A stretch of 64,000 nucleotides of DNA from contig FZRB01000024.1 in NCBI GenBank assembly GCA_900199595.1, positions 1-64,000 on the forward strand. Reading direction: 5' to 3'. The stretch comes from Lachnospiraceae bacterium (GTDB lineage Bacteria; Bacillota; Clostridia; Lachnospirales; Lachnospiraceae). The number at the start of each line of letters is the position of its first letter. Position 1 is the first letter of the stretch. The notes under the pieces were generated by a model. It searched no databases. It worked only from the letters and a program-made list of their open reading frames with translations, and was not told the DNA's origin. Shown here one piece after another: positions 41,442 through 51,008 of the stretch. The position numbers and the translations under genes are program-made.

Positions 41442-44400
41442 ATGTTGAAGAAAAGCAGATTTTTATCAGTTTATATGATGATTATTTCAGTTTTATTAAC
41501 ACTGGGATGTCTCCTTCCATCAGTGACAGCCAGGGCAGAAGGGGAAACTGTTACGGTCACGTCAAGTAATTTCAGTACTTATTTTGATGACGAAGGTAAT
41601 CTAAAATCCGGAAGCTTTGACACACTTAAGTTTTCGGGTGAATTTACAAGTATTCCTGTTTCCAAAATCGTTATCAACAGGTCTGTAAAACTGTCTTCTG
41701 ATGATGCATACTTTGAAAACGTGGTTTTTGAGATTGCGGCAGATAGTGTATCTTTAGATGGACTGAATATAAAGAATTCTCAGAATGGAATTATTATTAA
41801 TGATGCTGAAAATGTTACCCTGACAAATAGTACGATTGAGGTAACTACAGATGATAAATCTGATGGATATGCAGTAGAAGCATATAATGCCGGCGGATTA
41901 AAGATGTCTGGTAATACAATAAACTATACCGGAGCATCTACTGGAGAAACTTATAATAAAGGACTATATATACATGGCGAGATAAAATCAGATGTATTGG
42001 TCTCTGATAATATTTTCAATATAAATATTCCTTCTCTCGCTACTGGCTGGAATGAAAACCCTCCTGGAAGCGGAAATTGGGAGATGGATGAAATGTCTGC
42101 TGGAATCGCTATTGAAGAGGAAGAAACATCCAGCAGTAATATAACATTTAAGAGTAATAATATAACTGTCAAATATATTAATGTGGCTGGAAGTTATGAT
42201 ACTATTTATGCTGTTAGAATTAAAAAAAATAGTGGAATTGTAAATGTTTCTGATAATGTGCTAGTTGCAAATGGAGTTAGTTTCACTTATGGTTTTTCAG
42301 TTTCCGCAGAATCGCTCACAATGGATAAAAATGATATAACGGTTATCTCAGATGGTATGTATGCCTGTGGAATAGATCTTTCCGAACATGGAAATTATAC
42401 TGATTGTGTCATCAAAAATAATATAATAAAAGCAAACGCAGCTGATAATGCCTTTGGCATTTTTAGTAATGATAATAATTACACAGTTAATGAACCAGAG
42501 TTTACTTCAAATGAAATGACATTAAAAGCTAATTACTGTATCGGAATTGATCTGATGTCGGATAGTGCTCCTTCAAAAGGATTTAATATTGGTTCTAATA
42601 CTATCATAGCAGAAGGTGAATATCTGAGCGGTATTGCTGTAAGAGTGAATGGAAAATGTGGTATAAAGGATAACAAAATAGAAGCTTCGTCAGTTAATTC
42701 TGATGCTGTTCCAGACTATAGACCACATGAATTTACAGGAGTAAGCTGTATATATATCGATGGTGGTAGTGAGGCGGTAATTTCAGGAAATGATATTCTG
42801 TCATCTGAAACAGGTATCATTATTAAAGGTGCTCAAAATGTCACCCTGACAGATAATGATATTGAAGTAAATAAAGGCGAAGAATCTGATGGATATGCAG
42901 TAGAAGCATATAATGCCGGCGGATTAAAGATGTCTGGTAATACAATAAACTATACCGGAGCATCTACTGGAGAAGCTTATAATAAAGGACTGTATATACA
43001 TGGCGAGATAAAATCAGATGTATTGGTCTCTGATAATATTTTCAATTTAAATATTCCTTCTCTCGCTGATTACTGGAATGAAAACCCTCCTGGAAGCGGA
43101 AATTGGGAGTCGGTTAATTTGTCTGTGGGAATAGATATTGTGGATGAAGGAACATCCAACAGTAAAGTTACATTTTCAGATAATAATATAACTGTTAAAT
43201 ATAATGATGTAGTTGGACCTTATGATAGCCTGTATGCAGTTAAAATTAGAAAACCTAGTGGAATCGTAAATGTTTCAAATAATGTACTTGTTGAAAATGG
43301 AAAAAATTACACTTATGGTTTTTTAGTTTTAGCCGGATCGCTTACAATGGATACAAATGATATAACCGTTATTTCAGATGGTTCATATGCCTGTGGAATA
43401 TCTATTTCTGATTTTAGTTATTATTATAAGTCTTCTTATAGTGTCATCAAAAATAATAAAATAAATGCAAAAGCTGATAATTCAGCCAATGGTATTTATA
43501 GTGAAGGAAATGAGTATACTGGTAATGGACCGGAGTTTGCTTTAAATGATATGACATTAAAGGCTAATACCTGTATCGGAATTGATCTGGTGTCGGATAG
43601 TGCTCCTTCAGACGGATATTATATTGGTTCTAATACTATTGCAGCAGAAGGTGCATATCTGAGTGGTATAGCTGTAAGAGTGAAAGGAAAATGTGGAATA
43701 AAGGATAACAAAATAGAAGCTTCGGCAGTTGAGTCTGATACTGATTCGTTTTCGGATTATTACTCATTTAATTTAAAAGGAATAAGTGGTATATATATCG
43801 ATGGTAGTAGTGAAGCTGTAATTTCAGGAAATGATATTCATTCCACTGACTCTGGTATCATATCTTATTGTGTGTCTTCTATCAGTTCGAATATAGTTAA
43901 AACTGAAGGCGACTATGCTATAGATGTTGATGATTCAGCTGATAAAAATACTAAAGCAACAGTTACCGAAAATAAGATTTTAGCAAAGTCAGTAGACGGA
44001 GATGCAAGTGTTAAACATTCAGATGTTGATGATGTGCATGATAATAATCAGGTATCATATATTCTTACAATTAAATCATATGACGACACCAAGAAACTGG
44101 AAACTATTACGGCTAAAGGTGAAAAAGATGGCTATTATGCACATCTTGATGTTGCAAAATATGGTGATTATATATTCCTGAAAAAAGCAAATGGGGGATC
44201 GGACGATGTTATAGATCCGGTATATTCCAAAGATGCTTCTGGTAAAATAAACGATATGTGTTTCAGTTTGACTGATAATAGTACTATATATGCAGTGGAA
44301 CCGGTTTATAAAGACAAAGTTCATAAGTATGACATGAGTGATGGAAAGGATGTTAAAATATCGGTAGAGGATAATAATGAATTTGATGATGCACTGAAAG

Positions 44401-45713
44401 AGTATTACAGTGATGACTCCAATGATTTACTTATGGTTAAGTATCTTCGGATTATCATAGAAAGAAAATGGAGTACTGGAGAATTTGGAGATATATCAGA
44501 TCTTTCTGATGCGGAAAAGATGAAAAAGAAGTCGGAATCTTCTTATTACGTTATTCCTTGTGATTATAGTTCTTCAGATAAACTGACAAAAGGTGATAAG
44601 TATTTGATTGAAACAGTTTTTGGAAAATCAAAAGTAGTGCCGCATATTTCACTTGAAGAAGAGGAAGGTGCAGTGCTGAAAATCAGCATGATCACAGGCG
44701 AAAATAATAAGGGTGCAAGCTACACTGAGATGACATTATCCCCGCTTGATTCAGATAAAAAAGTTGAAAATGTCCTGATTATGGATATCGGAAAATATCC
44801 GATATATGGTGGGGATATGTATTTTGGTGGCAAAGGTGATGAAAATGTTGTTCTTACCTCCAGTAAAGTGTATATCACTTATGGTTCTGATAAACCAGAA
44901 CCGACTCCATCACCTAAAACTGAGGTAAATCCTACACCGGTTTCAACAGTATCACCAACTCCAATGATAACACTAGCACCAACAGCATCACCAACTCCTA
45001 CAGTAACGTTAGCACCAACAGCATCACCAACTCCGACACAGACATCTGGAGAGGATGATGATATTACAAAAGATATTCCGTTTGCGGAAAATGTTCCTGT
45101 TGAGGAAAAGACTGCAGTAATTAAGAAAACAGATACAGATAAGAAGGATGTGGTCGGCTCAACTCAACAGCATCTCTATCTTAGGTCTGCAAAGGTAAAA
45201 AATAATTCTGTTAAAATTTCTTGGAAGAAGGTTAAAGGAGCAGATGGTTATATCATTTATGGAAATAAATGCGGTAAAAAGATGAAGTATATAACCACTA
45301 TAGATAAGCCTTCCGCAACAAGTTATATAGCAAAGAAACTTAAAAAAGGTACATACTACAAATATTTGGTTGTAGCATATAAAACAACTTCATCCGGTGA
45401 CAAGGTCATTACGACCTCGAAGTCCGTACATGCAGCTACCACTGGTGGAAAAGTTGGCAATCCAACTTCAATCAAGGTAAAGAAATCTAAGTTCGTTCTG
45501 AAAAAAGGAAAGAAGGCTAAGATTAAGGCTAGCTTCAAAAAGAAGAAAAATGTGAAGCTTCATATTGCCGATTTCCGCTATGAGAGTCTGGATAAATCAG
45601 TTGCCACCGTAAATAAAAAGGGCGAAATAAAAGCTGTCTCAAAAGGCAAAACAAAAATCATCGTTTACACTCAGAATGGTTTATCTAAAGCCGTTTCAGT
45701 AACCGTTAAATAG
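41442..45713 (+). CDS. large surface protein with beta-helix repeats
   Basis: 1423 aa. Signal peptide (residues 1 to about 31, ending TARAEG). Residues about 50-860 are right-handed beta-helix repeats (many SGNxI and IxxNxI turns). Inside them two blocks of about 330 residues (about 110-440 and 475-800) are near repeats: both contain GYAVEAYNAGGLKMSGNTIN. A Pro/Thr/Ser linker (SPTPMITLAPTASPTPT and repeats, about 1145-1205) leads to an Fn3-like domain and a C-terminal BIG2-like domain (KSVATVNKKGEIKAVSKGKT). No LPxTG is seen. A polysaccharide-binding or lyase-like role is plausible (inference). Confidence 0.88.
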   Translation: MLKKSRFLSVYMMIISVLLTLGCLLPSVTARAEGETVTVTSSNFSTYFDDEGNLKSGSFDTLKFSGEFTSIPVSKIVINRSVKLSSDDAYFENVVFEIAADSVSLDGLNIKNSQNGIIINDAENVTLTNSTIEVTTDDKSDGYAVEAYNAGGLKMSGNTINYTGASTGETYNKGLYIHGEIKSDVLVSDNIFNINIPSLATGWNENPPGSGNWEMDEMSAGIAIEEEETSSSNITFKSNNITVKYINVAGSYDTIYAVRIKKNSGIVNVSDNVLVANGVSFTYGFSVSAESLTMDKNDITVISDGMYACGIDLSEHGNYTDCVIKNNIIKANAADNAFGIFSNDNNYTVNEPEFTSNEMTLKANYCIGIDLMSDSAPSKGFNIGSNTIIAEGEYLSGIAVRVNGKCGIKDNKIEASSVNSDAVPDYRPHEFTGVSCIYIDGGSEAVISGNDILSSETGIIIKGAQNVTLTDNDIEVNKGEESDGYAVEAYNAGGLKMSGNTINYTGASTGEAYNKGLYIHGEIKSDVLVSDNIFNLNIPSLADYWNENPPGSGNWESVNLSVGIDIVDEGTSNSKVTFSDNNITVKYNDVVGPYDSLYAVKIRKPSGIVNVSNNVLVENGKNYTYGFLVLAGSLTMDTNDITVISDGSYACGISISDFSYYYKSSYSVIKNNKINAKADNSANGIYSEGNEYTGNGPEFALNDMTLKANTCIGIDLVSDSAPSDGYYIGSNTIAAEGAYLSGIAVRVKGKCGIKDNKIEASAVESDTDSFSDYYSFNLKGISGIYIDGSSEAVISGNDIHSTDSGIISYCVSSISSNIVKTEGDYAIDVDDSADKNTKATVTENKILAKSVDGDASVKHSDVDDVHDNNQVSYILTIKSYDDTKKLETITAKGEKDGYYAHLDVAKYGDYIFLKKANGGSDDVIDPVYSKDASGKINDMCFSLTDNSTIYAVEPVYKDKVHKYDMSDGKDVKISVEDNNEFDDALKEYYSDDSNDLLMVKYLRIIIERKWSTGEFGDISDLSDAEKMKKKSESSYYVIPCDYSSSDKLTKGDKYLIETVFGKSKVVPHISLEEEEGAVLKISMITGENNKGASYTEMTLSPLDSDKKVENVLIMDIGKYPIYGGDMYFGGKGDENVVLTSSKVYITYGSDKPEPTPSPKTEVNPTPVSTVSPTPMITLAPTASPTPTVTLAPTASPTPTQTSGEDDDITKDIPFAENVPVEEKTAVIKKTDTDKKDVVGSTQQHLYLRSAKVKNNSVKISWKKVKGADGYIIYGNKCGKKMKYITTIDKPSATSYIAKKLKKGTYYKYLVVAYKTTSSGDKVITTSKSVHAATTGGKVGNPTSIKVKKSKFVLKKGKKAKIKASFKKKKNVKLHIADFRYESLDKSVATVNKKGEIKAVSKGKTKIIVYTQNGLSKAVSVTVK

Positions 45714-45761
45714 CAGGATATGCTGGTAAAAATCGAAAAAGAGTTTAAATGAGGTAAAGAA

Positions 45762-45793
45762 GGATAATGGCTTTGATGTCATTATCCTTTTTT
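45762..45793 (+). terminator. intrinsic terminator after surface protein gene
   Basis: GGATAATG (45762-45769) pairs with CATTATCC (45780-45787), followed by TTTTTTCTTTT. Confidence 0.88.
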
Positions 45794-45808
45794 CTTTTAT
45801 TAAATAAT

Positions 45809-45930
45809 GTGACTAAATTGTCACTTTAACAGGAGCTTTTGTAGTAGCAATTAGATTTATCTCCTTTACCATCTTGATATATTGTAATATAATAAGCAAA
45901 TGTCAACGATGGTGACAGAATTGGTTGACA
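45809..45930 (+). promoter_or_regulatory. bioB promoter and candidate BirA-type operator
   Basis: TATAAT near 45888-45893 has a weak TTTACC -35 at 17 bases. Just downstream TGTCAAC (45901-45907), 16 bases, GTTGACA (45924-45930) form a dyad whose size resembles BirA operators of Firmicutes; arms differ from the usual GTTAAC. A second dyad GTGAC-N6-GTCAC lies at 45809-45824. Biotin repression is inferred. Confidence 0.5.
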
Positions 45931-45968
45931 ATTGGATGTTCTGAAGAAACAGGAAAAGGAGAAATAAA

Positions 45969-46937
45969 GTGACCGTATTAGAAAATGCTGAGAGAATCAG
46001 AGATGGTTATAGAATAAAAAGAGAAGATAAGGATTTAATAAATCAATTAAAAACATGTGATATAGATGGACTACTTGAAGCTGCTGATATGCTGAGAGAG
46101 CATTTTAGAGGGGACTTTGTGGATCTATGTTCCATTATAGCCGGAAAAAGTGGAAATTGTGGTGAGAATTGTAAGTTCTGCGCACAATCAGCATATAATC
46201 ATACACAGTGTGAGGTTTACAAGCTTCTGGATTATGAAACTATTTATAACGAGGCTCGTTCAAATGAATCAGAAGGTGTTCAAAGATTTGCTATAGTGAA
46301 CTCCGGAAAGGGTCCAACAGATAATGAATTTGAGGAGCTGATAAAGATATATGAGAAACTGGGAAAGGAGCTGAATATTTCACTTTGTGCGTCTTTGGGA
46401 TTCCTGACTCAGGACCAGTTCGACAGGCTATATTCTGTTGGAGTTAGAAGGTACCACAATAATATTGAAACCTCCAGAGGGTATTTTCCTCATATCTGCA
46501 CTTCTCATTCATTTGATGACAAGATTGCAAATATAGAACGAGCAAAAAAAGCTGGATTAGAGGTTTGCTCAGGCGGTATTATCGGAATGGGAGAAACAAT
46601 GGATGACCGTATTGATATGGCCTTTGATCTGAAGGCTCTGGAGATTAAGTCTATACCTATTAACGCATTGATTCCAATAAAAGGGACTGCTCTTGAAAAT
46701 CTATCACAGCTTACAGAAGAAGAGATACTCCGAACAGTAGCAATTTTTAGGTTTATAAATCCTGATGCTGACATTCGGCTTGCAGCAGGAAGAAGTCTGA
46801 TCCAGAATGATGGGGAGAGGGCATTTCTTGGCGGTGCCAGTGCAACAATAACTGGAAATATGCTAACCACATCTGGCTCTACAATCAAGAGTGATATGGA
46901 GATGTTTCAGCGTTTGGGAAGGAATGTCAGAATATAG
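45969..46937 (+). CDS. bioB: biotin synthase
   Basis: 322 aa, GTG start behind AAAAGGAG. Radical SAM motif NCGENCKFCAQS (CxxxCxxC) and the biotin-synthase landmarks GVRRYHNNIETS, CSGGIIGMGE and IRLAAGRSLI. It inserts sulfur into dethiobiotin using an iron-sulfur cluster. No other biotin gene is near, so the cell may import or finish dethiobiotin made elsewhere. Confidence 0.95.
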   Translation: MTVLENAERIRDGYRIKREDKDLINQLKTCDIDGLLEAADMLREHFRGDFVDLCSIIAGKSGNCGENCKFCAQSAYNHTQCEVYKLLDYETIYNEARSNESEGVQRFAIVNSGKGPTDNEFEELIKIYEKLGKELNISLCASLGFLTQDQFDRLYSVGVRRYHNNIETSRGYFPHICTSHSFDDKIANIERAKKAGLEVCSGGIIGMGETMDDRIDMAFDLKALEIKSIPINALIPIKGTALENLSQLTEEEILRTVAIFRFINPDADIRLAAGRSLIQNDGERAFLGGASATITGNMLTTSGSTIKSDMEMFQRLGRNVRI

Positions 46938-47022
46938 ACCTAAGAGTGACAACTTTGTATCGGATATATTTGATCGGGCTGATAAAGAAATGTATGAAGA
47001 CAAACAAAGATTAAAAAACTGA
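46924..47022 (+). pseudogene. GGDEF-domain C-terminal remnant
   Basis: DNFVSDIFDRADKEMYEDKQ followed by RLKN is the classical end of a diguanylate cyclase domain (ADxxMYxxK). Only 32 codons remain, overlapping the bioB 3' end, so a deletion joined bioB to the tail of a GGDEF gene. Confidence 0.75.
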
Positions 47023-47121
47023 AAAATGATATAATTTTATACAACTCAAATATTGACAAAACTGAGTGACAGGAATAGAATAAGTCACTGAACTTAATAA
47101 AGACAGAAATGATATAATATC

Positions 47122-47206
47122 ATTGGGGAGCTAGTGGACTGGCTGAGAGGAAGTTAAAACTTCGACCCGTTAACCTGATTTGGATAATGCCAACGTAGGG
47201 AAGAGT
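47122..47206 (+). ncRNA. TPP riboswitch (THI element)
   Basis: Core motifs of the TPP aptamer are present: GGGGAGCTAG, GGCTGAGAGG, CGACCCGTTAACCTGA, TGGATAATGCCAACGTAGGG. TATAAT lies just upstream (near 47113). An intrinsic terminator follows at 47239, so thiamine pyrophosphate should cause early termination before thiS. Confidence 0.95.
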
Positions 47207-47238
47207 CAAAGAATTAAATCTTTTGTGAATGAAGCAGC

Positions 47239-47272
47239 AGCTGATATACCTGATGGTATGTCAGCTGTTTTT
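47239..47272 (+). terminator. riboswitch expression-platform terminator
   Basis: AGCTGATATACC (47239-47250), TGAT loop, GGTATGTCAGCT (47255-47266), then GTTTTT. Twelve pairs with one G-T. Confidence 0.9.
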
Positions 47273-47306
47273 GTGTTCAAAAATAAAGTCTTAAGGAGGA
47301 ATATAT

Positions 47307-47501
47307 ATGGTCAAGGTGAATGGTGAGAGCTATGACTATGCCGGACTTACTGTAATGGAAATGCTCGGGAAACTCGGCTTTTCTACTGAACGTATAGCAG
47401 TGGAGATAAATATGGAAATAGTACCTAAGGCAAGTTATAGTGCGGCTACTTTAAAAGACGAAGATACAGTTGAAGTTGTAAGCTTCGTGGGAGGTGGCTG
47501 A
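47307..47501 (+). CDS. thiS: sulfur carrier protein ThiS
   Basis: 64 aa ubiquitin-like carrier ending VSFVGGG, whose C-terminal GG is adenylated and thiocarboxylated as sulfur donor for thiazole formation. AAGGAGG ribosome site. First gene of the riboswitch-controlled operon. Confidence 0.95.
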   Translation: MVKVNGESYDYAGLTVMEMLGKLGFSTERIAVEINMEIVPKASYSAATLKDEDTVEVVSFVGGG

Positions 47502-47502
47502 T

Positions 47503-48138
47503 ATGATTCCTTCAAGAGAAGAGTGGATAAATGCATTAGTAGAGAGGCATGGAAAGGAGCGTCAGAAAGCATTCCTAAATTCAACAGTTGCCATATGCGG
47601 ACTTGGAGGACTGGGATCCAACATAGCAACTGCGCTTACTCGTGCAGGCATAGGTAGGCTGATACTTATAGATTTCGACAAGGTTGATATTACGAATCTT
47701 AATCGTCAGCAGTATAAGATGAGTCAGATCGGTATGCCTAAGACAGAGAGCTGTCTGGAGAATCTACGGGATATTTCCCCATATACTGAGATTGAAATCC
47801 ACACGATAAAGCTAACTGAAGAGAATATACCAGAGCTGCTAGGAAATGCTGATATCATATGTGAAGCTTTTGACAAAGCAGACCAGAAGGCGATGCTGGT
47901 TAATACTGTGCTTGAAACCTTTCCAGAAAAATATATGCTGTCAGGAACAGGGATGGCAGGCTTTGGAAGTGCAAATACTATACAGAGTCGTAAGGTATTT
48001 GGAAAGTTCTATCTCTGCGGTGATGAAAAGAGTGATGTGAATGATGGTATCGGACTTGTGGCATCCAGAGTTATGGTATGCGCAGCACATGAAGCACACA
48101 TGGTACTAAGAATCCTCTCTGGAGAGCTGGATGTGTAA
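47503..48138 (+). CDS. thiF: thiamine biosynthesis adenylyltransferase ThiF
   Basis: 211 aa from the ATG at 47503, behind GGGAGGTGG at the end of thiS. Nucleotide-binding [39 protein letters not shown] (E1-like family) and a [14 protein letters not shown] region. It is the short Firmicutes type that activates the ThiS C-terminus. Confidence 0.93.
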   Translation: MIPSREEWINALVERHGKERQKAFLNSTVAICGLGGLGSNIATALTRAGIGRLILIDFDKVDITNLNRQQYKMSQIGMPKTESCLENLRDISPYTEIEIHTIKLTEENIPELLGNADIICEAFDKADQKAMLVNTVLETFPEKYMLSGTGMAGFGSANTIQSRKVFGKFYLCGDEKSDVNDGIGLVASRVMVCAAHEAHMVLRILSGELDV

Positions 48139-48187
48139 GCTTAATAAGTATATAAAGAATAATAAACAGAAAATGAAAGAAGGAAAA

Positions 48188-48973
48188 ATGATGGAAGACA
48201 TAAAAACAGAAGATAAGTTAGTGATTGGAGGAAAGGAGTTTACTTCCCGTTTTATATTAGGTTCAGGTAAGTATTCTATGAAGCTTATCGAAGCAGCAGT
48301 TCGTGATGCGGGAGCTGAGCTCATCACTCTTGCAGTAAGAAGAACTAACACTAAGGATAACGAAAATATCCTTGACTATATCCCTAAAGGGGTGACACTT
48401 CTTCCTAATACAAGTGGTGCAAGAAATGCAGAGGAAGCTGTAAGAATCGCTCGCCTGGCAAGAGAGCTTGGATGCGGTAACTTCGTAAAAATTGAAATTA
48501 TGAGAGATACTAAATATCTTCTTCCGGATAATGCAGAAACAATCAAGGCAACTGAAATCCTTGCTAAAGAAGGCTTCGTGGTAATGCCTTATATGTATCC
48601 GGATCTTAATGCAGCCAGGGACCTTGCAAATGCTGGTGCTGCATCAATCATGCCACTTGCTTCGCCAATTGGTTCAAATAAGGGGCTTGCTACAAAAGAG
48701 TTCGTTCAGATACTTATAGATGAGATAGATCTTCCAATTATAGTTGATGCGGGAATAGGTCGTCCTTCACAGGCTTGCGAGGCTATGGAAATGGGATGTG
48801 CAGCGGTTATGGCAAATACAGCTCTTGCAACAGCTGGTGACCTTCCACTTATGGCATCTGCATTTAAGGATGCAATTAATGCAGGACGTAAGGCTTATCT
48901 TTCAGGACTTGGAAGAGTGCTTACCAGAGGTGCATCCGCATCTGATCCTCTGACAGGATTCCTTAGAGATTAG
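48188..48973 (+). CDS. thiG: thiazole synthase
   Basis: About 261 aa. ThiG TIM barrel: [38 protein letters not shown], then [20 protein letters not shown]. Forms the thiazole phosphate from deoxyxylulose phosphate, dehydroglycine and ThiS thiocarboxylate. The start is ATG 48188 or 48191, behind GAAAGAAGG. Confidence 0.95.
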   Translation: MMEDIKTEDKLVIGGKEFTSRFILGSGKYSMKLIEAAVRDAGAELITLAVRRTNTKDNENILDYIPKGVTLLPNTSGARNAEEAVRIARLARELGCGNFVKIEIMRDTKYLLPDNAETIKATEILAKEGFVVMPYMYPDLNAARDLANAGAASIMPLASPIGSNKGLATKEFVQILIDEIDLPIIVDAGIGRPSQACEAMEMGCAAVMANTALATAGDLPLMASAFKDAINAGRKAYLSGLGRVLTRGASASDPLTGFLRD

Positions 48974-49001
48974 GGATTTCATTTGAGGGAGGACTAAACA
49001 A

Positions 49002-50255
49002 ATGGAAAATAACTTTTTAATAGATTCAGATGAACTCTCACCAGAGGCACTAGAGAAGAAGCATCGTCTGGAAAATGATCCATCCTGCAGAACTAATCAT
49101 ATGGAGTATATGCCGGGAATGGATATCATAAAGTCAGATATCTGTGATAAGGTTCTTAGTGAAATGAATAGCTATGACTATTCAAAGTATACTGCAAAAG
49201 ATGTTGTAGCTGCTCTTAACCACGATCACTGTTCTATAGAGGATTTCAAGGCACTTCTGTCACCTGCTGCAGAACCACTTCTTGAGAAGATGGCAGAGAG
49301 AGCAAGACTTGAAACCAGCAAACATTTTGGTAATACAGTATATCTCTTTACTCCATTATATATAGCCAATTATTGCGAGAACTACTGTGTATACTGTGGC
49401 TTCAACTGCTATAACAAGATTCGTAGAATGAAGCTGACGTCAGAACAGATAGAGCATGAGATGAAAGTTATAGCTGACAGCGGAATGGAAGAGATTTTGA
49501 TCCTTACAGGAGAAAGCCGGGCTGCCAGTGATGTTGAATATATAGGAGAGGCCTGCAAGCTTGCAAGGAAATATTTCCGACTAGTTGGACTTGAGGTCTA
49601 TCCTGTAAATGTGGATGAGTATAAGTATCTACATGAATGTGGTGCTGATTATGTGACCGTGTTCCAGGAAAGCTATGATACAGATAAGTACGAGACACTT
49701 CATCTGATGGGACATAAGAGAGTATGGCCATATAGATTCGATGCCCAGGAGCGTGCTTTAATGGGTGGAATGAGAGGCGTTGCATTTTCTGCACTCCTCG
49801 GTCTATCGGACTTCAGAAAAGATGCTCTTGCCACAGCACTTCATGCATATTTCCTTCAGAAGAAGTATCCGCATGCAGAGATTTCACTTTCCTGTCCAAG
49901 GCTTCGTCCTATTATAAACAATGAGAAGATAAATCCACTGGATGTACATGAGAAGCAGCTCTGCCAGGTGCTCTGTGCATACAGAATATTCCTGCCATTT
50001 GCAGGAATTACGGTTTCTTCAAGAGAGACTGCTCAGTTCAGAAATGGAATCGTAAAGATAGCTGCTACTAAGGTGTCAGCGGGAGTATCTACAGGAATCG
50101 GAGATCACGAGTCTAAGTATACAGGAAAAGAAGACGAATACGATCAGGGCGATGAGCAGTTTGAAATCAGCGACAGCAGAAGCCTTGATAAGATGTATCA
50201 GGATATCGAAGGCGAAGGACTTCAGCCGGTACTTAATGATTATCTTTTTGTATAA
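49002..50255 (+). CDS. thiH: 2-iminoacetate synthase ThiH
   Basis: 417 aa radical SAM enzyme with NYCENYCVYCGFNC (CxxxCxxC). It cleaves tyrosine to dehydroglycine for ThiG. A tyrosine-lyase (ThiH) rather than glycine oxidase (ThiO) route suits an anaerobe. GGGAGG ribosome site. Confidence 0.95.
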   Translation: MENNFLIDSDELSPEALEKKHRLENDPSCRTNHMEYMPGMDIIKSDICDKVLSEMNSYDYSKYTAKDVVAALNHDHCSIEDFKALLSPAAEPLLEKMAERARLETSKHFGNTVYLFTPLYIANYCENYCVYCGFNCYNKIRRMKLTSEQIEHEMKVIADSGMEEILILTGESRAASDVEYIGEACKLARKYFRLVGLEVYPVNVDEYKYLHECGADYVTVFQESYDTDKYETLHLMGHKRVWPYRFDAQERALMGGMRGVAFSALLGLSDFRKDALATALHAYFLQKKYPHAEISLSCPRLRPIINNEKINPLDVHEKQLCQVLCAYRIFLPFAGITVSSRETAQFRNGIVKIAATKVSAGVSTGIGDHESKYTGKEDEYDQGDEQFEISDSRSLDKMYQDIEGEGLQPVLNDYLFV

Positions 50256-50269
50256 AAGCAGGAGACTAA

Positions 50270-50899
50270 ATGAAAAGTAGTGACATAATTTGCGTTACCA
50301 ATAGACACCTCTGCGAAGGGGAGTTTAGAGAGAAACTGGTGGAAATTGCAAAGGCACATCCACTAGCAATTATTCTTCGTGAGAAGGATATGAGTGAGGA
50401 AGAGTATAGAGAACTCGCCGGTTGGTTTCTTCCAATATGTAGAAAGGAAGGCACAAAGCTTTTTCTCCATAATTTCTATAGGGTTGCTATGGAACTAAGA
50501 TGCGATGGACTGCATCTGCCACTTCCGGTTTTGGAAGAAGTAATGTCAGAATTTATAAATGATCAGCCAGAGTTATTGCTGGAAAGATTAGGAGTATCAG
50601 AACTTGGAGCTTCCTGTCACAGCGCTCACGATGCTAGAAGAGCTAAGGAGCTTGGATGCACATATATCCTGGCAGGTCATATATTTGACACAGATTGCAA
50701 GAAGGGACTTCCTGGCAGGGGACTAGAGTTTTTAAGAAAGGTGACGGAAGAAGTTGATTTGCCGGTATATGCCATAGGTGGTATAGAACCGGAGAATATG
50801 GATGAGGTACGTAGCGAAGGTGCGGCGGGAGCCTGCATCATGAGCAGTGCCATGACAGTTAAGGGTGTTGAGGAATTACTGACTAAATTCATTCGGTAA
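50270..50899 (+). CDS. thiE: thiamine phosphate synthase/TenI family
   Basis: 209 aa TIM barrel: CVTNRHLCEG, LFLHNFYRVA, LGASCHSAHDARRAKELG, YILAGHIFDTDCKKG and YAIGGIEPENM. It would join the thiazole and pyrimidine phosphates, or act as a TenI thiazole tautomerase; the phosphate-binding loop fits both. Last gene of the operon. No thiC or thiD in the window. Confidence 0.85.
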   Translation: MKSSDIICVTNRHLCEGEFREKLVEIAKAHPLAIILREKDMSEEEYRELAGWFLPICRKEGTKLFLHNFYRVAMELRCDGLHLPLPVLEEVMSEFINDQPELLLERLGVSELGASCHSAHDARRAKELGCTYILAGHIFDTDCKKGLPGRGLEFLRKVTEEVDLPVYAIGGIEPENMDEVRSEGAAGACIMSSAMTVKGVEELLTKFIR

Positions 50900-51008
50900 C
50901 CTGTGAAGACTTTTACTATACAAGTAGATTGTAAATTACGTAATTAAAAAAGCTTGAATTTGGCGAAACAACAATGCATAATGTTGTTAAAAAAAGGAGT
51001 AAACCAAC

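Noticed and set aside
41442-45713. Repeated nucleotide blocks as insertion elements
   Set aside because: They are in frame within one protein and correspond to beta-helix repeats.
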